From: Nonomuraea muscovyensis
GTDB lineage: Bacteria; Actinomycetota; Actinomycetes; Streptosporangiales; Streptosporangiaceae
Reading direction: 5' to 3'
DNA length: 64,000 nucleotides
Assembly: GCF_014207745.1 (NCBI RefSeq)
Contig: NZ_JACHJB010000001.1
Location: 248,001 to 312,000 of the forward strand
Shown: in pieces, positions 25,811 through 33,609 of the stretch
How positions within the stretch are numbered: the stretch's first letter is position 1
Layout of the letters: every line of letters starts with the position of its first letter
The notes under the pieces: generated by a model
What the model was told of the DNA's origin: nothing
Seen by the model: only the letters and a program-made list of their open reading frames with translations
The model's database searches: none
Translations under genes and position numbers: made by a program

Positions 25811-25831
25811 GGTACACCTCGGGGGGCAGAG

Positions 25832-25877
25832 GACGTCAGGGACGTTTTGAGCGTAACGCCGTAACGTCCTGGACGTC
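25832..25877. promoter_or_regulatory. Operator-like inverted repeat between divergent element-1 genes
   Basis: The left arm (25832-25846) reads GACGTCAGGGACGTT and the right arm (25863-25877) reads AACGTCCTGGACGTC. They are reverse complements except for two central bases, with 16 bases between. Each arm holds two GACGT half sites. Placed between the DUF5919-type regulator and the divergent small genes, this is the likely binding site of that regulator. Confidence 0.6.
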
Positions 25878-25924
25878 TCGGAAACGCGGTGGGTTCGTCA
25901 CGCGTAAGTAAGCACGCTGATCCC

Positions 25925-26140
25925 ATGTCAACGCCGGTGATTCTCGAAGACCTCCAGGCAGCCTTTCCCGGTTGGTGCATTTGGCGTAGTTCTGCGGGGC
26001 GTCTATGGGCAACTCGGAACGGCCGGCGCCTGTCCAAGACAGAGATAGATCACGGCCTCTGCCAGACACTCGATGCCGACGACATCTCCGAGCTTGCCGA
26101 GCAGTTGAGGGAACAAGAAGCGGTAGAGCAGGCCCCATGA
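25925..26140 (+). CDS. Small conserved-looking protein of mobile elements
   Basis: The 71-residue protein contains LQAAFPGWCIWRSSAGRLWATRNGRRLSKTEI, with tryptophans and basic residues in a compact strand pattern, then an acidic helix ending DISELAEQLREQE. Similar short proteins are often seen beside DUF5919-type regulators in actinomycete islands. No function is known to me. The ATG has no ribosome site and a TAAGTA lies about 17 bases upstream, so a leaderless transcript is possible. Its TGA overlaps the next ATG. Confidence 0.65.
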   Translation: MSTPVILEDLQAAFPGWCIWRSSAGRLWATRNGRRLSKTEIDHGLCQTLDADDISELAEQLREQEAVEQAP

Positions 26141-26586
26141 GCGCCCCCGCGTCCCGAGTGGGCTGCCGCGCCAAGATCATGGACATGCTGCACAGCCCGG
26201 CGCGTACGCGGGCCTCGGCCGAATGGCTTGTGGGCCAGCGCGGAACCGTGGTGGGCGTGCTCAGAAGCGGCACCCTGGCGCTGCTCGAACTGGACGGCGA
26301 GCCACACATGTTTCCATGCGGAGTACGGCGCTGGTCGGTCCACTGGGACGACCTGCTCGTGTACACGGTTCAGCCTGGCCCCGACGACTCCCCCGATGAC
26401 TACCGGCTCGGGCTGACCGGTAGCGGCCGTGAAGCAGTCCATCACGCCGTACGACCTGGCACGGTGTTCGGTGCATGTGGAGCGCTGGCCCATCCACTGC
26501 CGTTCTGCGGCTGGTCTCTGCCCTTCAAGGCGACGGCGGTCAAGGCGTGTCCGGAGTGTTCTCACCTGGTGAGGACGGCCTCATAG
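26137..26586 (+). CDS. Hypothetical protein with terminal CxxC, coupled to upstream gene
   Basis: The 149-residue protein starts in an ATGA overlap. The N-terminal half reads as a small beta-barrel (GQRGTVVGVLRSGTLALLELDGEPHMF, then WSVHWDDLLVYTV) and the C-terminal part contains CGALAHPLPFCGW and CPECSHL, a possible zinc-binding set. The barrel is reminiscent of SH3-like or translation-factor folds. The family is not recognised. Base composition is still GC-rich, unlike the region downstream. Confidence 0.6.
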   Translation: MSAPASRVGCRAKIMDMLHSPARTRASAEWLVGQRGTVVGVLRSGTLALLELDGEPHMFPCGVRRWSVHWDDLLVYTVQPGPDDSPDDYRLGLTGSGREAVHHAVRPGTVFGACGALAHPLPFCGWSLPFKATAVKACPECSHLVRTAS

Positions 26587-27207
26587 ACGAGGCGGCGGCG
26601 TGATCGACCTCTCGGCGCTACCGGGTGCGCCGAGCTTCCAGGCTCACGCTGTCGCCTCCCCAGTGGCCGGTGCATCCCACGGCCACTTTCCCCCGTGCCC
26701 GATAGCTGCCCGATTGCGTGGCCCGACCGAGGTGTCAACCCCGTCTTCCGATGCCGTGCCCTTGCGGCTTCTACGCGGCCCCACGCCATGCCGCACAGAC
26801 GGGGTTGACGCCGACCGAGGGACACGAACAATGCGATATCGGGGGCGGGGGTATGGACCTCAGCCCGCGCCCATGTGCGATCGGCACGGAAAGGCGACTT
26901 AGCAGAAGCCCTAATAGTGCAGCACATAATAGGCCACCAGGTGAACGTGCCAGTGCGAGTTGAAGACCTGGCGCATCCTCCGCAAGCTACGCTGCTGCCC
27001 TCTTCTCGCAGGTCAGCTCGCCAAGGCCATCCTTATCCTTCAGCTCCGCGAGGCAAGTTTAGAAGCACTCAATGGTCGATGGATCAAAATATTGTCCGAG
27101 CAGATCGCCATAAAAACAGCGCACTGTTATCCTGGATGCCAGAAACGCGAAACAGGCAGCGATTGACGCCATCAAATGCATCGTCGACAAGAACGGCTGA
27201 GAAGACA
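26587..27207. other. Gene-poor stretch with a 13-bp inverted repeat and lower GC
   Basis: No gene is supported over these 620 bases. GTCAACCCCGTCT (26734-26746) is exactly mirrored by AGACGGGGTTGAC (26797-26809). Beyond about 26,880 the GC content falls and frames are broken by stops. A short piece (27114-27200) reads KQRTVILDARNAKQAAIDAI and then CIVDKNG before a stop, which looks like the end of a decayed gene. Confidence 0.45.
26734..26809. repeat. 76-bp unit with 13-bp perfect inverted repeats
   Basis: The two 13-base arms GTCAACCCCGTCT and AGACGGGGTTGAC are exact reverse complements separated by 50 bases of GC-rich sequence. The unit could be a stem-loop RNA, a terminator or a miniature transposon end pair. 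No duplicated flank is evident (GGT before and GCC after), so transposition is not supported. Confidence 0.45.
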
Positions 27208-27849
27208 ATGTCATCTGGTACCCGTAATCACTGGACTCCTGCCAGGCCCCCTGAGGACGGCATCGCAGCCCAGCGCGTGCGCGAGTGGATCGATGCTGGC
27301 GAGGGGGGACTGGACGCCGTAGGGCTCAACCTCTCCGGCGCCGACCTCTCCCACGGCAACTTCTCCGAATCATGGTTTACCGGCGCAAAGCTGGTGAACA
27401 TGCGGCTGAGAGGAGCGGAGTTGTACCGCTCGGACGCCCACGGTGCCGACTTCAGCGGAGCAGATCTGACGGAATGCTCGTTGGTGCGAGTCAACCTTGA
27501 TGACGCGGTCATGCGAGGGGCTATCCTTGACGGAACGAATTTGGCGAAGGCGTCTCTTTATGGTATTGACGCATCAGGGGCAAGTTGTCGCGGAACGCAG
27601 TTCATGGGCTCTTCGTTGCTGGGGGTAAATCTTCGTTGCGCAGATCTCAGCAATGCTGTGTTTCAAGAAAATTCATTCAAGGTCACGTTGGATCACAACA
27701 CCAAGCTCGTTGGTGCATCTGGGTCCGTTTTCGGGCCTGTGGTGATCGTTGAAAATGGGATTTCCCGCGAACTCTCCGGTGCCGCGCTCGAAGAATGGCT
27801 CACACTCAAAGGTGGGTCGCTGCGTGTCATGACGAATGATCGGTTCTAA
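27208..27849 (+). CDS. Pentapeptide-repeat protein
   Basis: The 213-residue protein has about twelve A(D/N)LxX-type repeats from residue 48 on, such as LNLSGADLSHGNFSES, LRGAELYRSDAHGADFSGADL and NLAKASLYGIDASGA, which form a right-handed quadrilateral beta-helix. Some family members mimic DNA and protect gyrase; many have no known role. The N-terminal 45 residues and a C-terminal tail (GAALEEWLTLKGGSLRVM) flank the helix. Codon use and GC are lower than in the chromosome, consistent with transfer. The stop overlaps the possible early start of the next, disrupted gene. Confidence 0.82.
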   Translation: MSSGTRNHWTPARPPEDGIAAQRVREWIDAGEGGLDAVGLNLSGADLSHGNFSESWFTGAKLVNMRLRGAELYRSDAHGADFSGADLTECSLVRVNLDDAVMRGAILDGTNLAKASLYGIDASGASCRGTQFMGSSLLGVNLRCADLSNAVFQENSFKVTLDHNTKLVGASGSVFGPVVIVENGISRELSGAALEEWLTLKGGSLRVMTNDRF

Positions 27850-28096
27850 TAGCCCATCGCTACTAATGGCCCTCTTCGATGCAAGAGTCCTTCATATCGT
27901 TCGCAGAGGCTACTCTGAACAAGACGAGCCGGGCGAACACTATGACGTTTACGTTATCGATTACGGCGCATATGTCGATCTGATCCACACCAAATACGAG
28001 CCGCAGGGAATGTTGCCGTTGGATGAGTTCGGCGATGACGATCCCGACGATGATGGCGGCTACGTTGAGGTGCCCACGCAGGATCTGAGAGCAATT

Positions 28097-29641
28097 CAAC
28101 ACCGTTGCGTTTGTTCGGCCGACGGTTCGTCAAGCCGGTGATCACGACGAACGGGACCTCTGGTAGATCACTTGTGTCGAGCAAGATGATCAAGAACCAG
28201 GGGTCCCGTTGCAGGAGAAGTCTGCCATCACCCGCACGATCGAGACAGCCGCGGGCGTCCACGCGCCCGGACATCTGGGCGAGCTGACCCAGATCGTCGA
28301 CTTCACGCTGGTGGATGCGGTGCTGGAGGAGACCGGGGCACGGGAGAAGCGGTTACGGCTGCTGCCCGCCCGGGTAGTGGTCTACTTCACCCTCGCCCTG
28401 GCCCTGTTCGGACACTGCTCCTACCGGGCGACCTGGGGCAAGCTCACCGCCGCTCTGGGCCAGCTCGCGCCGGTGTGCCCGGCCGCCTCCTCGCTCGCGC
28501 GAGCGCGACGCCGGGTCGGCGCGGCCCCGCTGCGCCGCCTGTTCGAGATCCTCGCCGGGCCGGTAGCCGGCCCTAGCCAGGCAGGCTCGTTCTACCGGGG
28601 ACTGCGCACGGTGGCGCTGGACGGCACCCACCTGCACGCCCCCGACGACGAACAGGTCACCTGGCGCTACCCGAAGCGATCCGGGGACGTGCTGGAGTTC
28701 GGCTACCCGCTGGTGCGCCTGCTGGTCGTGGTCGAGTGTGGGACCCGGGCCGTGCTCGCGGCCTGTTTCGGCCCCGAGAACCAAGGCGAAGTACCCTACG
28801 CACAGCGCTTGCTGGGCTGCTTGGACCGCTCGATGCTGCTGTTGGCGGACGCCGGTTTCGACGCGGTGGAGTTCCTGCGCCAGGTAGGCGCGACAGGCGC
28901 GCAGTTCCTGGTGCGCTCCTCCGCCCGGCGCCGCCCGGCCATCCAGCGCCGCCTGCCCGACGGCTCCTACCTGGCCCGCCTGTGCGGCGTCTACCGGGCC
29001 AGCGAGGGCTACCGGGCGCTGCCCGTCCGCGTTATCGAGGCGTGGATCACTGTCACCCTCGCCGACGGCACCACGCGGCGTGAGCCGTGGCGCCTGGTCA
29101 CCAGCCTGGTCGATCACGAGCGCTACCCCGCCGGTGAACTGGTCGCCCTCTATCACCGCAGGTGGCAAGTGGAGACCACCTACTTCTCGATCAAGGTGGC
29201 CATGCTCGACGGCCGCGTCCTGCGCTCGCGCAGCGTTGCGGGCCTGGACCAGGAGGTTTACGCGCTACTGACGGTTTACCAGGCCCTCATTCGCACCGCC
29301 GCCGACGCGGCGGCCTCCCGGCCGGGTCTGGTCATGGAGCGGATCAGCTTCACCATCCTCCTCCAGACGGCCCGAGACCAGGTCACCACCGCCACCGGCA
29401 TCCTCCCGCCGGAGCCGGTGGCTCTCGTGGGCGCGATCGGCCGAGCCGTCCTGAACGACCTGTTGCCCGCCGAACGCCGCCAGCGTGTCAAGGCCCGCAG
29501 CCGCAAGAACCCGACCAGCAAGTACGGACCGAACGCGGGAAAGCACCCCCAGCAAGCACAGACCTACACCCTCGAAGTCCAGATCCAGATCATGGACCAT
29601 GGACTTGCATCCCGTCGGCGCCGGTAAACGCAACGGTGTTG
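28097..29641 (+). mobile_element. IS4-family insertion sequence, complete (1545 bp)
   Basis: The ends are perfect 16-bp inverted repeats, CAACACCGTTGCGTTT on the left and its complement on the right (29626-29641). The 10-bp sequence GAGAGCAATT flanks both sides (28087-28096 and 29642-29651), a target duplication of the size expected for the IS4 family. One transposase gene fills the element. Intact ends and exact duplication show a recent insertion. Confidence 0.95.
28209..29627 (+). CDS. IS4-family transposase
   Basis: The 472-residue transposase has an IS4 N-terminal domain (about residues 15-110) and a DDE core. The first acidic residue is in VALDGTHLHAPDD, the second in LLADAGFDAVEF, and the third is the Glu of YHRRWQVETTYFSIK, the YREK-like signature of IS4 enzymes. 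The frame is intact, starting at a TTG at 28209; the exact start is uncertain. Its stop lies inside or beside the right inverted repeat, leaving no other gene in the element. Confidence 0.93.
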   Translation: MQEKSAITRTIETAAGVHAPGHLGELTQIVDFTLVDAVLEETGAREKRLRLLPARVVVYFTLALALFGHCSYRATWGKLTAALGQLAPVCPAASSLARARRRVGAAPLRRLFEILAGPVAGPSQAGSFYRGLRTVALDGTHLHAPDDEQVTWRYPKRSGDVLEFGYPLVRLLVVVECGTRAVLAACFGPENQGEVPYAQRLLGCLDRSMLLLADAGFDAVEFLRQVGATGAQFLVRSSARRRPAIQRRLPDGSYLARLCGVYRASEGYRALPVRVIEAWITVTLADGTTRREPWRLVTSLVDHERYPAGELVALYHRRWQVETTYFSIKVAMLDGRVLRSRSVAGLDQEVYALLTVYQALIRTAADAAASRPGLVMERISFTILLQTARDQVTTATGILPPEPVALVGAIGRAVLNDLLPAERRQRVKARSRKNPTSKYGPNAGKHPQQAQTYTLEVQIQIMDHGLASRRRR

Positions 29642-29701
29642 GAGAGCAATTCGCCGAGCGATCTTGGAGCTCGATGACTTCGTGAAGGCAGAAGCCCTTA
29701 G

Positions 29702-31360
29702 CCTCGATCTTTCCCGACCTTGAGTTGGTTGGCTGAGGTCTTCGGCTGGAGCTCGACTGGCTCGCTGTGGTCAGCGTGGCTGCCCGGCTGTCGCGCCGGG
29801 TAGGCGGGGTTCCACGGGCCCGAGGATTCCTTCCTAGTTCGCTGGGATGGTTTGGTGCTGGTCAGGTCGGCGCTGGCAGGGCTTGGAGTCGTGCCAGGGC
29901 GGTCAGGAGTGTGTCGGCCCAGGGCCATCGCATGGCGATGCGCAGGCGTAGGCGCCGGCCACCACGCGCCAGGCGTCCGGCGACCGCGAACAGACGCAAC
30001 CGCAGGCGTTTGGGCTCGTAGCGGCGGGCATCGGTGCCGTACAGGGCCAGCATCTGCGCCCAGGCGAGCAGTTCACAGGCCAGGGCGACGATCTCGCACC
30101 AGATCTGGTTCTGGGTGAAGTCGTGCAGCGGCAGGTTGCGCAGGCCGGTGTCCTTGGCGGCGCGGATGCGGTCTTCGGCGCGGGCGCGGCGGCGGTGGCG
30201 TAGTTCGAGGTCGGCGAGCTGGCCGCCGGGGGTGCCGGTGACGAAACAGGTGAAGCGGTGTCCGTCCAGATCGGTGAAGCGCAGCTGGGCCCCAGGGTGC
30301 GGGCGTTCCTTGCGGACGATGACCCGCATGCCCTTGGGCCAGCCGGTCAGCTTCAGCAGGCCGGTGAGCTCGGCGACCCAGGCGCCTGGGCGTGGCCGGC
30401 GGTCAGCGTCGTATGCCGGGGTCCAGGCGGTGGCCGGGAGTTTGCCGATCGCCTGCGCGATGTCGTCGGTGAGGGTGAAGCCAATGGAGTACTTCAGCCA
30501 GCGTCCGGGTCGGGTGAGCCAGGTGAGGAACTCTCGGGTGCCGCCGCCGGAGTCGGTGCGGATGAGCACGTTGCGCCGCAGGTGCTTGGGGAGTTGGGCC
30601 AGGGCGAGCCGGGTGGCCTCGATGTGGTCGGCGGCGGTGTTGGAGCCGGCGTTGCCAGGCCGCAGCAACAGGGCCAGCGGTTCTCCACCCCCGCTGGGGC
30701 CGTGGTCGGCGAAGGCGGTCATCGGGTGGAATCCATAGCTTTTCTTCCAGGTGGGTGCCGCGTGCTGCTTGTCGGAGTGAGAGATCACGATGGTGGCGTC
30801 GAGATCGACGATGACTGGCTGGCCATCGGCTCCGGGGGCGTGGTCGCCGGCCAGGTGCCAGGCGCGTTGGCGTGCGGTGGCGCGGGCGGCACGGATGGCC
30901 TTGAGCGCGCGGACCGGATCGGCGGCGAGCCGGTCGATCAGGCGTGAGATGGTCGGGTCGGAGGCGACGGGGCCGAACAGCTGGGGCTGGCAGCGCAGCA
31001 GGGCGATGTCGGCGAGGCAGTCTCCGCCCAGGGCGAGAGTGAGGGCGAGATCAGCGATGACTTTGCCTGGGTCGTGTACGGCGCGTGAAGGGCGCCACCG
31101 CTCCAGTTCGTGCGACAGCGCCCGATCCAGGCCGGTGATGGCCAGCGTCCGGGTGAGGAGGAGGCCGCCGGCATGAGACAGGAGACCGTTGGCGTCGGCG
31201 GACACACTGATCTTGCGGTTGGACGCGATAGTCTGCACGTGAAAAGTGCCTCTTGCTCTGGCGCGGACAGGACCTTCGACAAGCCCTATCCTCCCAGCTC
31301 AAAGGCACTTTTCTCATGTAAACGATCAGTCTGGCTCAAATCCTTCGTGAAAGCCCGAGG
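29702..31360 (-). mobile_element. IS1380-family insertion sequence, complete (1659 bp)
   Basis: The left end begins CCTCGATCTTTCCCGACC and the right end, read inward on the minus strand, begins CCTCGGGCTTTCACGAAG, an imperfect inverted repeat. The four bases TTAG flank both ends (29698-29701 and 31361-31364), matching the 4-bp duplication usual for IS1380. It sits 51 bases from the other insertion sequence within the same disrupted gene. Confidence 0.9.
29862..31238 (-). CDS. IS1380-family transposase
   Basis: The 458-residue transposase is intact. DDE residues are visible in VIVDLDATIVISHSDK (first Asp), VLIRTDSGGGTREFL (second Asp) and the late RAEDRIRAAKDTGLRNLPLHDF (Glu), which together are typical of the DDE_Tnp_1/IS1380 group. 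The start, MQTIASNRKISVSADANGLLSHAGG, is likewise typical of the family. It is transcribed opposite to the gene it disrupts. Confidence 0.93.
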   Translation of the reverse strand: MQTIASNRKISVSADANGLLSHAGGLLLTRTLAITGLDRALSHELERWRPSRAVHDPGKVIADLALTLALGGDCLADIALLRCQPQLFGPVASDPTISRLIDRLAADPVRALKAIRAARATARQRAWHLAGDHAPGADGQPVIVDLDATIVISHSDKQHAAPTWKKSYGFHPMTAFADHGPSGGGEPLALLLRPGNAGSNTAADHIEATRLALAQLPKHLRRNVLIRTDSGGGTREFLTWLTRPGRWLKYSIGFTLTDDIAQAIGKLPATAWTPAYDADRRPRPGAWVAELTGLLKLTGWPKGMRVIVRKERPHPGAQLRFTDLDGHRFTCFVTGTPGGQLADLELRHRRRARAEDRIRAAKDTGLRNLPLHDFTQNQIWCEIVALACELLAWAQMLALYGTDARRYEPKRLRLRLFAVAGRLARGGRRLRLRIAMRWPWADTLLTALARLQALPAPT

Positions 31361-31413
31361 TTAGGCTTTGAAGCTTCCGTCGTTGACGCCTCGCCGCCGT
31401 AGAGCGGGGCGGT

Positions 31414-31475
31414 GCGCGCCGGGACCGGCCCCCAGGCCGCAGCCCGGCGCGCTGGCCGCCCGGAGCGGGCGGCGG
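31414..31475. repeat. GC-rich double stem-loop region
   Basis: GCGCGCCGGG (31414-31423) pairs with CCCGGCGCGC (31443-31452) across 19 bases, followed at once by CCGCCC and GGGCGG around GGAGC. The next 30 bases include GCGGCGAGCGAAGCGAGC. No gene is seen between 31372 and 31645. Such stacked hairpins occur at replication or transfer origins of actinomycete plasmids, but nothing here proves that role. Confidence 0.45.
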
Positions 31476-31645
31476 CGCGGCGAGCGAAGCGAGCCCTTGA
31501 AAACCTGTAAAGAAACTCTGAGCCAGCTCGCCGACAAACACGTGTCCTGTCTCGCATGATCGCTTTCTGTCCAGGCTCGTGGTGTTATCGACGCTTCGGG
31601 AAACCGGACAGCACGGTCGTCATCCGCGGGCTTTAGAGTGAGCGA

Positions 31646-32110
31646 ATGCGCGATGACCCCGAACAGGAACGGCCGCGTGTGGACTCGATCACCAGCGCCG
31701 TTCATGAGGCCGACTCCCCGTTGTGGTCAGTGAGAGCCACCGCCGGACGGCGCCTTGCGGCAGCGGCACACGTACCTGAGGTGTCCGAGGTCCTTCACCG
31801 CCTCCTGCTGGATCCCGATGACACAGGGGTCACCCAGGAGACGGCGAAAGCCCTCATGCAGCGGGGAGGCGTATATGGGTTGCGCGCCGTGCTGGTGGCA
31901 CTCGCTTGCGCACAGGATTTCGAAACCGCTGAGCAGCTGTGGGCGGAAATCTGTGGTGATCCCCGGTGGATAACGGAGAGCGGTGCAGATCAGCTTGTCC
32001 AGCAGTTGCGGGAGTTGACCTCCGATGAGGACGACGGTGTTCGTACCGAGGCGCAGAGCCTCTTGCTTCGCATGAAGCAGCCCCAGGGAGAACCAATGCC
32101 GTTTAGATAG
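31646..32110 (+). CDS. HEAT-like helical-repeat protein, 3' end truncated by an insertion sequence
   Basis: The 154-residue product has paired amphipathic helices (SVRATAGRRLAAAAHVPEVSEVLHRLLLDPDDTGVTQETAKALMQ at about residues 28-72, and later DDGVRTEAQSLLLRMKQ), a pattern of HEAT/armadillo repeats used in immunity-like and regulatory proteins. The last five residues (PMPFR) and the stop come from the left end of the insertion sequence at 32093, so the natural C-terminus is lost or altered. SMI1/KNR4-linked immunity proteins sometimes look alike; function is unknown. Confidence 0.65.
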   Translation: MRDDPEQERPRVDSITSAVHEADSPLWSVRATAGRRLAAAAHVPEVSEVLHRLLLDPDDTGVTQETAKALMQRGGVYGLRAVLVALACAQDFETAEQLWAEICGDPRWITESGADQLVQQLRELTSDEDDGVRTEAQSLLLRMKQPQGEPMPFR

Positions 32111-33609
32111 CGATCTTGCTGGTAGCGTCACCTGGTGATCTTGTCGGGTGATGCAGGTGGTTCGGGGCGGTTGACGGATCTGGTGGCGGTCGGCGCGCTG
32201 ACATCGCTGATCCCTCGCCAGGTCCTGGACGCGGCCATCGCCACGCACGGATGCCGGGAGCGTCGCGTTCGCAAGCTCCCCGCGCATGTGGTCGTCTACC
32301 TACTGATTGCACTGTGTCTCTACCCCGACGACGACTACGAGGAGGTCGCCGAGAAACTGACGGTCATGCTGTCGCTGGTGCCGGGGGCACGCTGGGAGGC
32401 GCCGACACGTGGGGCGATCACTCAAGCCCGCCAGCGTCTGGGAACGGAGGCGGTCAAAGAGGTGTTTCAGCAGGTCGCCCGGCCTGCGGCGACCGAGTCG
32501 ACCCCGGGCGCGTGGCTGAACCGCCGACGGGTGATGGCGATCGACGGGTTCGTCGTGGACCTGCCCGACACCGAGGCGAACGTCGCCGAATTCGGCTGCG
32601 ACAGCGCGGGCGGGTATGAGACCGCCTTTCCGCAGGCTCGGGTGGTCGCCATCAGCGAGTGCGCCAGCCACGCCATCGTGGCTGGCGACGTGGCGGGCTG
32701 CTGGGCCGGCGAGCAGACCCTCGCCTTGTCCCTGTATCAGCAGTTGACCGAGGAGATGCTGCTCACCGCCGACCGCGGCTTCTATAGCTTCCCTGCCTGG
32801 AACCAGGCACGTCACAGCGGCGCGCACCTGCTCTGGCGTGTCCAGGCCGGGCTGCGCCCGTACTGGCTGCGTGACCTGGAGGACGGGTCCTGGCTCGCGG
32901 TCATCGTCAAACCCACCGGCCTGCGCCGATCGCAGAAGGACCGGCTGCGCGAGGCCGCCCGCCAGGGCCGAGGCCTCGATCCCGAGGAGGCGGTGATCGT
33001 CCGGGTGGTCGACTACTCGGTGCCCGACCGCAAGGGCGAGCACATCCGTCTGATCACCAGCATCCTCGACCCGGCCGAGGCCGCCGCCGAGGAACTGGCT
33101 CGTTGCTACCACGAGCGGTGGGAGGCCGAAACCGGCATCGATCAGCTGAAGACGCACCTACGCGGGCCGGGCCGGATCCTGCGCTCGCGCACCCCCGAAC
33201 TGGCTTATCAGGAGATCTGGGCCTACCTGCTGACGCACTGGGCGTTATGCACGCTGATCTGCACCGCCGCCACCACGGCCGGAATCGACCCCGACCGGAT
33301 CAAGTTCCTGGGCACCGTCCGTATCGTGCGCCGCTCGGTCACCGACCGCGCGGCCTTTTCCCCCTGAGCCACCGGATGCCTCCTGGACCCGCGTCCTCCA
33401 CCAGGTCACGCACCGACGGAACCTGAACCCGCGCCGCCGCCACCGTTCCTATCCACGAGCCGTCAAACGCTCTCGCAGGAGCAGCTACCGTGAGCGGCGC
33501 CCCACCGACAAGGGCATCCGGTACACAGGACCGCCGACCGTAACGCTCTTGCCCACACCATCGGCCGCACAGCAAAGACCATGATCAATTGCTATCTAAA
33601 CGGCATTGG
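32093..33609 (+). mobile_element. IS4-family insertion sequence without target duplication (1517 bp)
   Basis: Perfect 19-bp inverted repeats mark the ends: CCAATGCCGTTTAGATAGC at 32093-32111 and its complement at 33591-33609. The bases before it (GGGAGAA) and after it (GGCCCCC) do not match, so no target duplication exists. Left of it a gene loses its 3' end and right of it an integrase lacks its N-terminus, consistent with an adjacent deletion or recombination between two copies. Confidence 0.9.
32135..33367 (+). CDS. IS4-family transposase
   Basis: The 410-residue enzyme has an N-terminal IS4 domain (LIPRQVLDAAIATHGCRERRVRKLPAHVVVYLL) and DDE landmarks VMAIDGFVVDLPDTEAN, MLLTADRGFYSFPAW and YHERWEAETGIDQLKTHLRG. 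The frame is intact. It is clearly different from the IS4-type transposase at 28209, so two distinct IS4 groups have entered this element. A further 240 bases between its stop and the right repeat hold no gene. Confidence 0.93.
   Translation: MILSGDAGGSGRLTDLVAVGALTSLIPRQVLDAAIATHGCRERRVRKLPAHVVVYLLIALCLYPDDDYEEVAEKLTVMLSLVPGARWEAPTRGAITQARQRLGTEAVKEVFQQVARPAATESTPGAWLNRRRVMAIDGFVVDLPDTEANVAEFGCDSAGGYETAFPQARVVAISECASHAIVAGDVAGCWAGEQTLALSLYQQLTEEMLLTADRGFYSFPAWNQARHSGAHLLWRVQAGLRPYWLRDLEDGSWLAVIVKPTGLRRSQKDRLREAARQGRGLDPEEAVIVRVVDYSVPDRKGEHIRLITSILDPAEAAAEELARCYHERWEAETGIDQLKTHLRGPGRILRSRTPELAYQEIWAYLLTHWALCTLICTAATTAGIDPDRIKFLGTVRIVRRSVTDRAAFSP

Larger units (their letters stand above)
27866..31371 (+). 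pseudogene. Small acidic-protein gene split by two insertion sequences
   Basis: Removing both insertion sequences and one copy of each target duplication restores a continuous frame: 27866-28096, then 29652-29701, then 31365-31371. The product is about 95 residues, starting MALFDARVLHIVRRGYSEQD, with a strongly acidic middle (DEFGDDDPDDDGG) and ending ILELDDFVKAEALRL. The restored length is an exact multiple of three, which supports both insertion calls. An ATG at 27836 would add ten residues and overlap the pentapeptide gene. The family is not recognised. It follows the pentapeptide gene closely and may once have worked with it. Confidence 0.82.

Noticed and set aside
26600..26902. 100-codon frame starting at a GTG after the CxxC protein
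   Set aside because: It spans the 13-bp inverted repeat, is Pro/Arg/Gly-rich and shows no fold or coupling.
27114..27200. Short protein-like fragment before the pentapeptide gene
   Set aside because: The frame is closed by stops and has no start with a ribosome site; it is at most the tail of a decayed gene.
32093..33609. A target duplication for the third insertion sequence
   Set aside because: The apparent match AATGCCGTT/AACGGCATT is inverted, so it belongs to the 19-bp terminal repeats and is not a duplication.
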